DNA of 10,260 nt, from NCBI GenBank assembly GCA_947475645.1, contig CANJNU010000010.1, positions 1 through 10,260 on the forward strand. Reading direction: 5' to 3'. This stretch comes from Bacteriovoracaceae bacterium. Lineage in GTDB: Bacteria > Bdellovibrionota > UBA1018. The translations under genes and the position numbers were made by a program. The notes beneath the pieces are model-generated. The model searched no databases and was not told where the DNA came from. It was given only the letters and a program-made list of their open reading frames with translations. Position 1 is the first letter of the stretch, and each line of letters starts with the position of its first letter. Positions 1 through 5,564 of the stretch are shown here, in pieces.

Positions 1-1929
1 AGAGCGCGAAGCAGCAGCAGCTGCCGGGGCATCGCTGTAACTTAAAGTAGCTCGTAACGAGCCACCTTCGGGAACCTTAACCATCACTACCTTAACCTCA
101 TTCACGGCAACGCCAGTCGCTTCGTCGATCAGTCGGGTGTCTTCTGGAAGTGCCGTTGCGGTGTCAACGTTCACTCGGCCATAGCCCTCGTGAACATTTG
201 GACGAGCAGTTTGAAGCTCCTGCCCCACTCCTTCGCCATACTGGCCTGGGAAGAGGTCATCGGCCGAGTGCATTAGAACAGCCTTCATTAAAGCAGCTGA
301 CGGATTGGGAATTTTCTTCTGCTCGACGAGGTACTGCCGAACCACGCCTGCGGCTCCGGCGGTAAGAGGCGTAGCCATCGATGTTCCGCCGGCGTACAGA
401 TAGTTTTCGTTATAGATTCCCCAAAGCGGCGAAGCCTTGGGGTGGTGTGAACGAGTGCTAACGATATTGGTGCCCGGGGCAACGACTTCGGGTTTTAGGC
501 GACCGTCTTCGGTGGGGCCGCGAGAGCTAAAAATAGCGATGCCGTTGGGATTATCGGAAAGTACGCTACTTGCGAGTGGCTCTACTCCCCACTTGTCTTT
601 GCCATTCTTCATGTCGCGCGCCTTTTTTTGAATACCACCCGAAAGGAGGTAGTTTTCTGAGGCGCCAACCGTCAGCACATTTTTCGCTGTTGCAGGTGAT
701 CCGGTTGAGTTCTCATCAATTCGGCCGTCGCGGTTCTTGTCTTCGCCACTGTTTCCAGCGGCGAAGAGAATCAGTAGATCGGGGTGATTCCAGATATACT
801 CATCAACATTCGCTGCCATGGTGTCGTATTCGCCGTGGGTGCGTGCACTTCCCCAAGAATTGCTGTGAATGCGGGCACCGTCATCGTACGCTGGACTTAT
901 CAGCGTATTAAAGTCCGTTCCAGGTGCCAGATTATCGAAAATTGAGCTCCAAAGGCCTTGAAAGAGAAGCTGGCCACGGTGTGAGCCGCCTTTAAAGTTT
1001 CCTTCGGACGCAGCGCCCGTTCCGACGACTGAGCCAGCTACATGGGTGCCGTGACCCATAGGGTCTTCCCAGCTTTCCGTGCCCAGGCCAGAGTTGTATC
1101 CTTTATAAAGGGTGTCTTTGAAGTCGGGATGAATCGTTTCAATCTTGCCCGAGTCGAGGCCGGTGTCGGCCACAGCGATTCGCTGACCTTCTGCGTGGAA
1201 TCCTCGTGCCCAGGCCTTCTCGAAGCCCATAATTCTAGTGCCCGATTCGAATCCGGTCACCGCAGGCTTTTCGCCTTGTTGAGGAGCGGGAAGATCTTCC
1301 GACGTAATTCCAAAATCGAGGCTTTGAATCTGGGGGGCGGTTTCGATCCACTCAACGGTGTCGATCTCAGCAATCTGCGATAACGCCGAAGTCGAAGCCT
1401 CTGCGACCCAGTTGCGCCCGCGCGATGTAATTAGCTGAACGCCCGGAATTCTCTGAAGAAGGTGGGCAGCATCGAGAGTGGATCCGTCGCGAAGGGTTGA
1501 GATCAACAGAAGGATTCGTGAACCGGGAGCAAGAGCCATCAATTCTGGACTTATTTTCCACTCAGGCGCGAAATCGTGAATTGCGCGAACCGAGTCTGAA
1601 ATCGCACGAAGTTCTGTTAACGCCTCAGTGCTTCCTCGTACGATGACCGCGTCTTCAGGGAGATAATTTTGTACTTCCAGCCCTAAAGCCTTGAGCTGCG
1701 CCTGATCGGAACTTGCAATCGTAGATTTAAATTGGATCACGAAAGTATGAATGCTTCCGTCGTGGGCAAAAGCAGATCGCTTTTGACTGAGTAAAGACTC
1801 ATCTTGAATCTGAACCCTTCCAACCGATTTTAGCTCAAGAATCTGTCCGGCTAAGGCTTGGGGCGATTGCAAAAGAGTCAGGGCGATGAAGGTCGAAACA
1901 TTCCTTAAGCTCAATGTGGGTTGCTTCAT
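1..1929 (-). CDS. Secreted subtilisin-like serine protease (peptidase S8, KP-43-like), 3' end outside window
   Basis: 643 codons are open from the ATG at 1929 to the left edge, with no stop, so the C-terminus is missing. The ATG follows an AAAGGG Shine-Dalgarno sequence. Residues 1-27 look like a Sec signal peptide (hydrophobic core, Ala-Leu-Ala before G28). Residues 60-205 form a propeptide of two similar modules. The S8 domain follows, with catalytic Asp255 (VADTGLDSG), His293 (GHGTHVAGS), oxyanion Asn393 (AAGNSG) and Ser517 (GGTSMATP). Directly after Asn393 an EF-hand-like loop (DKNRDGRID, from 397) suggests Ca2+ binding. GYGRVNVDTA and then LRATLSYSDAP mark the start of the beta-barrel found after the catalytic domain in KP-43-type subtilases. 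It is expected to degrade proteins outside the cytoplasm. It lies 56 bp behind the XRE regulator on the same strand and is probably co-transcribed with it. The family assignment is secure; substrate and final location (released or surface-held) are unknown. Confidence 0.95.
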   Translation of the reverse strand, partial: MKQPTLSLRNVSTFIALTLLQSPQALAGQILELKSVGRVQIQDESLLSQKRSAFAHDGSIHTFVIQFKSTIASSDQAQLKALGLEVQNYLPEDAVIVRGSTEALTELRAISDSVRAIHDFAPEWKISPELMALAPGSRILLLISTLRDGSTLDAAHLLQRIPGVQLITSRGRNWVAEASTSALSQIAEIDTVEWIETAPQIQSLDFGITSEDLPAPQQGEKPAVTGFESGTRIMGFEKAWARGFHAEGQRIAVADTGLDSGKIETIHPDFKDTLYKGYNSGLGTESWEDPMGHGTHVAGSVVGTGAASEGNFKGGSHRGQLLFQGLWSSIFDNLAPGTDFNTLISPAYDDGARIHSNSWGSARTHGEYDTMAANVDEYIWNHPDLLILFAAGNSGEDKNRDGRIDENSTGSPATAKNVLTVGASENYLLSGGIQKKARDMKNGKDKWGVEPLASSVLSDNPNGIAIFSSRGPTEDGRLKPEVVAPGTNIVSTRSHHPKASPLWGIYNENYLYAGGTSMATPLTAGAAGVVRQYLVEQKKIPNPSAALMKAVLMHSADDLFPGQYGEGVGQELQTARPNVHEGYGRVNVDTATALPEDTRLIDEATGVAVNEVKVVMVKVPEGGSLRATLSYSDAPAAAAASRS

Positions 1930-1985
1930 AGACCCTTTATTGAACGCCACCTTCACGGTTTAGGGAAGGGGGTAGCTTAAATAAT

Positions 1986-2852
1986 TTATGCAGAGATGGT
2001 CATGCGATACAGAGTTCTTGCTGCACCGTTGAAAAAGCTCTCGAGTTCAACAAGAGAGAGGGTCGGTCCGCCCACAGAGGCAGCAAACTGTTCAAAGAAG
2101 GTGCGTTGATAACTGGGATAGATTTTTGAAAAAACCTCGTGTGTACGCAGTTCAGTCGCGTTGAGATGGTCTCCGGGCTGTACAGAAATGTCGATTTGCG
2201 TCGCTGAGCTTGCGGTCACTTGGTAACTGAAGTCGCTTCCTAATGACGTCAAATGTTGGACGACAAGAGTCATTAATAGAATGGGTTGAGTTTTAAAGGC
2301 GGCAATTAAAGGCGCCAACTCATTCTGACTATCGAGCCTCGTTGCGATATCGGCAGTGCGATCAATTGCAGCCTGGCTCGAGCCTAACCGCAGAGCCGTC
2401 TCGGACACTAGGTCGAGAATAAAATTGAAATTTACCTGTGCGTTCATGTTCATTACGAAATCTGGATCGACTTTCAGTTTTCTCAGAATTTCATCGATTG
2501 CCGCATCGCCCAGGGCTTGTTTGGTATGCTCGAGAAGGGGAAGTATTCCACGCACACGGGTGCGGCGCTCGCTGTTATAGCGACTCGGTAAGCGAATTGC
2601 GCTGAGTGCGGTGGGTAGGGAGAAGTATCCACGTGTAACTGAGTCAGGCTGAACGCCCGTAATTGCGCAGAATGTGAACCACTGCGGAGCCGAAAGCATT
2701 TGTTTGCCGCTCTCAACACGCGAGAGAGCGCTCTGATCGAGGCCCAGCTGCGGGGCTAGGGTGGTTTGATTGACACCTAGATGTTTACGGGTTGCGTAAA
2801 GAATATGGCCAATCCGATTAACAGTCGCGGAATCAGTTTCAGTTTTGTTCAT
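1986..2852 (-). CDS. XRE/Cro-C1-type transcriptional regulator with a C-terminal domain of unknown function
   Basis: This 288-residue protein has an N-terminal helix-turn-helix at about residues 13-67. R22/K23, NQTTLA, then DQSALSRVESGK (39-50) match the Cro/C1 pattern, with the recognition helix at about 39-48. Residues 90-288 are not a recognised peptide-binding or LexA-like peptidase region. They are mixed alpha/beta, with a conserved-looking end (FFNGAARTLYRMTIS) that loosely recalls small sensory domains of the V4R or haem-NO-binding type; this resemblance is weak and is inference only. The length, far above that of a minimal Cro protein, implies a ligand-sensing or oligomerising half. 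The ATG at 2852 has a modest AAGAG-like ribosome site. It is divergent from the RRM gene and directly upstream of the protease, so it may control the protease and itself. Confidence 0.85.
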   Translation of the reverse strand: MNKTETDSATVNRIGHILYATRKHLGVNQTTLAPQLGLDQSALSRVESGKQMLSAPQWFTFCAITGVQPDSVTRGYFSLPTALSAIRLPSRYNSERRTRVRGILPLLEHTKQALGDAAIDEILRKLKVDPDFVMNMNAQVNFNFILDLVSETALRLGSSQAAIDRTADIATRLDSQNELAPLIAAFKTQPILLMTLVVQHLTSLGSDFSYQVTASSATQIDISVQPGDHLNATELRTHEVFSKIYPSYQRTFFEQFAASVGGPTLSLVELESFFNGAARTLYRMTISA

Positions 2853-2875
2853 GGGAGCTCTTACTTGATGCGTTA

Positions 2876-2924
2876 TTTGAAGTGACTGGCGGCCTTAAAG
2901 TCAACTTAAGCTATTGATCTTCAA
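2876..2924 (-). promoter_or_regulatory. Candidate promoter and operator of the XRE regulator gene
   Basis: On the minus strand TTGACT (2904-2899) is followed after 17 bp by TTCAAA (2881-2876), a weak -10, with AAATAA (2878-2873) as an alternative. This would give a leader of about 20 nt before the ATG at 2852. Two nearly concentric inverted repeats surround the -35: CTTAA/TTAAG (2894-2898 and 2906-2910) and TTGAAG/CTTCAA (2877-2882 and 2919-2924). Such a position would suit autorepression by an XRE protein. The -35 is good and the -10 poor, so the call is tentative. Confidence 0.3.
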
Positions 2925-3039
2925 GGAGACGATTTGTCCCAACACTAAGCGAGAGCAAATATTTTTGAAAGAGATAAATCAACGATTTCGACTGACCTAT
3001 AAATTATGCACTTCGACAGGAAGGATATGCTATTCTGTG

Positions 3040-3193
3040 GCGGATCAGGTCCGCGTTGAGCTCATGTCCTCTTTAGCGGTCGTCTGAATTCAAAAAGACG
3101 CTTGGGATGAAACTCTGGAATAACGCATTGCGTATAGGCACAGGGAGCCAGTCCAGCGGTAATCAGTCCTCACAACCGAATAAGGAGAGAAAA
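3040..3193 (+). promoter_or_regulatory. Long, possibly structured 5' leader of the RRM-helicase operon
   Basis: If transcription starts near the TATTCT at 3031-3036, the leader is about 150 nt. It can form short hairpins: GCGGA/TCCGC (3040-3044 with 3050-3054), CGTCT/AGACG (3081-3085 with 3096-3100) and ACGC/GCGT (3123-3126 with 3130-3133). CAGTCC occurs twice (3149-3154 and 3164-3169). A seven-codon ORF (ATG at 3064, stop at 3085-3087) lies inside but lacks a clear ribosome site. Long leaders are known for cold-induced RNA-binding protein genes; applying that here is inference. Each stem is short and could occur by chance. Confidence 0.35.
3182..3189 (+). promoter_or_regulatory. Strong Shine-Dalgarno sequence fixing the RRM gene start
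   Basis: AAGGAGAG four bases before ATG 3194 is the best ribosome site in this part of the window. It decides for the 112-residue product over an in-frame ATG at 3107, which would add 29 non-RRM residues and has no good ribosome site. Confidence 0.8.
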
Positions 3194-3532
3194 ATGGGTA
3201 AGAAACTTTATGTTGGTAATTTGCCATTTTCGGCAACCGACGCAGACCTTCAGGATATTTTTGCACAAGCAGGAACCGTTACCTCTGCAAAGATCATCAC
3301 CGATCGCGATTCTGGCCGCAGCAAAGGCTTCGCGTTCGTAGAGATGGGATCTGATGCCGAAGCGGCTGATGCGATTTCTAAGTTTAATGGTGCTGATTAT
3401 AGTGGTCGGCCGATGACCGTTTCAGAAGCACGTCCAATGGCACCTCGTGAAGGTGGCGGCGGTGGTGGATTCGGTGGCGGCGGCGGCGGCGGCGGTGCGC
3501 GCGGTGGATTCCGCGGCGGGAACCGTCGTTAA
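3194..3532 (+). CDS. Glycine-rich RRM RNA-binding protein
   Basis: The protein has 112 residues. One RNA recognition motif fills residues 4-80, with RNP2 LYVGNL (5-10) and RNP1 KGFAFVEM (44-51), including the aromatic positions Y6, F46 and F48 that stack on RNA bases. The tail (about 87-112) is almost all glycine with FGG, ARGG and FRGG elements and ends in RR, an RGG-like tail resembling eukaryotic and cyanobacterial glycine-rich RNA-binding proteins. It should act in the cytoplasm as an RNA chaperone binding single-stranded RNA. The start follows AAGGAGAG. The DEAD-box helicase begins within 18 bp of its stop, so the two are very likely one operon and jobs in mRNA remodelling or cold adaptation are plausible. 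The family call is firm; targets are unknown. Confidence 0.95.
   Translation: MGKKLYVGNLPFSATDADLQDIFAQAGTVTSAKIITDRDSGRSKGFAFVEMGSDAEAADAISKFNGADYSGRPMTVSEARPMAPREGGGGGGFGGGGGGGGARGGFRGGNRR
3452..3520 (+). repeat. Glycine-codon repeat (GGN) tract inside the RRM gene
   Basis: GGN codons dominate this stretch, including six consecutive GGC codons at 3476-3493. It encodes the glycine/RGG tail. Copy-number change in steps of three would keep frame, so tail length may vary between strains. The RNA is also very G-rich just before the helicase start. Confidence 0.85.
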
Positions 3533-3541
3533 TTGACTACC

Positions 3542-3546
3542 GGAGG
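3542..3546 (+). promoter_or_regulatory. Ribosome binding site favouring TTG 3551 as the helicase start
   Basis: GGAGG lies four bases before an in-frame TTG (3551). The earlier in-frame TTG at 3533, directly after the RRM stop TAA, has only a poor GCGGGAA upstream. No in-frame ATG exists before the Q motif. The spacing is slightly short, so the choice is probable rather than certain. Confidence 0.55.
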
Positions 3547-3550
3547 CGCT

Positions 3551-4693
3551 TTGCAGGAAGTCATCACAGAACAACGCAGTTGGGAGTCATTAGGACTTTC
3601 TGAATCAGCGCTAAAAATTATTCGCGAACTTAAGTATTTGCACCCCACTCCAGTTCAAGCGGCATCGATTCCAGCCGCTTTAGAAGGCAAGGACCTCATC
3701 GTCTCTGCTCAAACTGGAACCGGTAAAACGGCAAGTTTCGTCTTGCCCATGGTCGAATCATTCGCCGGGCGCAAGGGAACCTACGGGTTAATCCTTGCGC
3801 CAACGCGCGAAATCGCTCAACAAATCGATGCCAATTTGAAGTCCTTAGGCGGCCCTCGCGGAGTTGAATCCGTGGTGCTGATCGGAGGCGTGGATATGAA
3901 GAAGGACGCAAAGGCCCTTCAGTCGTATCCTCATGTGATCGTGGCAACTCCAGGACGCCTCTGTGACCACTTGGATCGTGGCAACGTATGGCTCGATTAC
4001 ATCGAGAAGGTGGTTCTCGATGAAGCAGATCGGATGCTCGATATGGGCTTCGCCGATCAGCTCGCCAGAATTACTTCGGATTTGCCTAAGAATCGGCAAA
4101 CCATGCTTTTTTCGGCAACTATTCCTCCTTCTGTGCAAAAGCTCGCTCAAAAGATTCTTCACCAACCTATTCGAATTGAAGTGGGTCGTCAGTCAGCGGC
4201 TCATACGGTCGATCAGCGTTTGATGATGGTGCAAGAAGACGCTAAGAATCGCGAACTTCAAAGGTTGCTGCGCGTTGAGTCCGGAAGCACGATTGTGTTT
4301 ACTCGGTCGAAAGACGGAGCAACTCGGGTTTGGCGATCGCTTCATAGTGCTGGTTTCTATGACGCAACCTTCATTCACTCGGATCGACTGCAGTCGCATC
4401 GCGAACAAGCATTGGCCGATTTTAAAGAAGGTAAATACAGAATCTTAATTGCTACCGATGTAGCCGCTCGCGGACTCCATATTGATGGTGTGTCTCACGT
4501 CATTAATTACGATATGCCGATGGAAGCCGAGGATTACATTCATCGCATCGGCCGTACGGGTCGAGCAGGTGCTACAGGTAAGTCGACCACTTTTGTGACG
4601 GCACGAGATTCACGGCAACTTTTAGAAATTGAGAAGCTGATCGGAAAGAAGATCGCAGTAGTGACTCAGGGTCGCGGACAGTCGCGTACTTAA
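3551..4693 (+). CDS. DEAD-box ATP-dependent RNA helicase, minimal RhlE-like form
   Basis: About 380 residues from TTG 3551 (386 from TTG 3533). All DEAD-box motifs are present in order: Q motif (W11, PTPVQ 32-36), motif I AQTGTGKT (53-60), Ia PTREIAQQ, Ib TPGRL, II DEAD (157-160), III SAT (188-190), IV IVFTRS, V TDVAARGLHIDGV and VI HRIGRTGRAG (331-340). It should unwind short RNA duplexes using ATP. The protein stops soon after the second RecA-like domain, without the basic or RNA-binding C-terminal extension of DbpA, CsdA or many RhlE proteins. The RRM protein encoded just upstream could supply RNA binding in trans; this is inference. The gene ends stop-on-stop with the convergent methyltransferase gene. 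The DEAD-box call is certain; the RhlE subgroup is likely only. Confidence 0.96.
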   Translation: MQEVITEQRSWESLGLSESALKIIRELKYLHPTPVQAASIPAALEGKDLIVSAQTGTGKTASFVLPMVESFAGRKGTYGLILAPTREIAQQIDANLKSLGGPRGVESVVLIGGVDMKKDAKALQSYPHVIVATPGRLCDHLDRGNVWLDYIEKVVLDEADRMLDMGFADQLARITSDLPKNRQTMLFSATIPPSVQKLAQKILHQPIRIEVGRQSAAHTVDQRLMMVQEDAKNRELQRLLRVESGSTIVFTRSKDGATRVWRSLHSAGFYDATFIHSDRLQSHREQALADFKEGKYRILIATDVAARGLHIDGVSHVINYDMPMEAEDYIHRIGRTGRAGATGKSTTFVTARDSRQLLEIEKLIGKKIAVVTQGRGQSRT

Positions 4694-5499
4694 ATTTGTC
4701 CAACAATATAGGCCACCCAGGCAAAGGCGTTGTCTCCGCTTTCCGTGCGGATATACTCTCCCGTGCCTTCGCCTTTATGACTCGTCTCCCAGTAAACACA
4801 GGTATTCTTGAAACCAGCCTCTTTCATGCATTCTCTTACTTCTGGAATGGTCCAGAGGCGCCAGTCATAAGTGAAGGCATCTTTTTTCCATTCTCCGTCG
4901 CTGAGTTGAAAGTGTATCGAGTATTGGGCATTGTGGGTAATGGGATCGAAACTGCGTTGATGCCAAACGTATTTGAACTTACCCGTCTCTTTCGATCGCA
5001 GGGTTTTGCGCTCCCGCATGGGCGCAATCATTCCAGGGCCACCAGCGAGGTCTAGAATAGCGATGCCTCCCTTTTTAAGGCTGCGGCATACGCCCTTCAG
5101 GTAGCGAATGAGAAGTGCCCGCTCTTTAAAGATGCAGTACGAAAAGTTGCAGGCAGTGATGAGATCGACTTTTGGCTGATGAACGTCCAGAACGTTCTTA
5201 TTGAGAAGTTGAATACGCTTTCGAACTTCGGGCTTCAGTTTCGGTAAATGATTTCGGGTATGGTACTCCAGCGGCTCGGGATCCAGATCGATGCCGATGG
5301 CTGTATTCTTTGGATGAAGCTTTACCCATTCCACGCTCATGGCGGCGGTTCCACAAAAGTCCTCACGCCAAGAATGGGCAGTCCGGTCTGTGACCTCGTG
5401 AAAAATTCGTCCAAACCATTCGGCATGGTGTTCGGGACTTTGCACCGAGTTCTCATAATAAATATACTTATCGAACGACTTTTTCTTCTTTGCAACCAT
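4690..5499 (-). CDS. Class I SAM-dependent methyltransferase
   Basis: 269 residues from ATG 5499; an upstream in-frame ATG at 5520 would add seven. I prefer 5499 because the protein then begins near the family-like KSFDKYIYYENSVQSPE, and a candidate minus-strand promoter would start transcription inside the seven extra codons. Neither start has a good Shine-Dalgarno sequence. SAM-binding features are EDFCGTA (46-52, variant motif I), GIDLD (69-73, acidic residue for the ribose) and NVLDV (102-106, D105 near the adenine), followed by a strand reading AILDLAGGPGM. The substrate cannot be told; the C-terminal half (YDWRLWTIPEV onward) resembles small-molecule rather than rRNA methyltransferases, but this is a weak inference. 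Its TAA overlaps the helicase TAA, and its start lies divergent to and 65 bp from uup. Confidence 0.85.
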   Translation of the reverse strand: MVAKKKKSFDKYIYYENSVQSPEHHAEWFGRIFHEVTDRTAHSWREDFCGTAAMSVEWVKLHPKNTAIGIDLDPEPLEYHTRNHLPKLKPEVRKRIQLLNKNVLDVHQPKVDLITACNFSYCIFKERALLIRYLKGVCRSLKKGGIAILDLAGGPGMIAPMRERKTLRSKETGKFKYVWHQRSFDPITHNAQYSIHFQLSDGEWKKDAFTYDWRLWTIPEVRECMKEAGFKNTCVYWETSHKGEGTGEYIRTESGDNAFAWVAYIVGQI

Positions 5500-5514
5500 A
5501 GCTGGCTGGCATCT

Positions 5515-5546
5515 TGGCATAATGCGAGGTGCAAAACGAGTGTAAA
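5515..5546. promoter_or_regulatory. Candidate overlapping divergent promoters of the methyltransferase gene and uup
   Basis: Plus strand: TGGCATAAT (5515-5523) is an extended -10 (TG, one base, CATAAT) placing a start near 5530 and a leader of about 35 nt for uup. Minus strand: TTTACA (5546-5541), 16 bp spacer, CATTAT (5524-5519), placing a start near 5512 and a short leader for the methyltransferase ATG at 5499. The two -10 boxes share five base pairs, so the polymerases would compete. Both calls are by eye. Confidence 0.4.
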
Positions 5547-5564
5547 ACTGTTACGCCCTCGCCC

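Larger units (their letters stand above)
2853..3193. other. Divergent intergenic region between the XRE regulator and the RRM gene
   Basis: 341 bp without a supported protein gene. The left part carries the nested inverted repeats and candidate regulator promoter described separately. The middle (about 2951-3036) is AT-rich, with TATAAA at 2998-3003 and TATTCT at 3031-3036 as possible plus-strand -10 boxes; neither has a convincing -35 at normal spacing. The right part (about 3040-3193) appears to be the leader of the RRM-helicase operon. I see no tRNA or known riboswitch core here. Confidence 0.6.

Noticed and set aside
150..1383. Plus-strand open frames of 64-113 residues inside the protease gene
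   Set aside because: They lie antisense to the S8 catalytic motifs, have no recognisable domains and are frame shadows.
3064..3087. Seven-codon leader ORF (ATG-TCC to TGA) upstream of the RRM gene
   Set aside because: No convincing ribosome site and no run of regulatory codons; mentioned only in the leader entry.
3107..3193. A 29-residue N-terminal extension of the RRM protein from ATG 3107
   Set aside because: The residues are low in family likeness, there is no ribosome site before 3107, and AAGGAGAG stands right before ATG 3194, where the RRM begins.
5529..5564. GTG 5529 as the uup start
   Set aside because: The GTG would lie at or just upstream of the predicted transcription start and the extra residues do not fit the family; ATG 5565 does.
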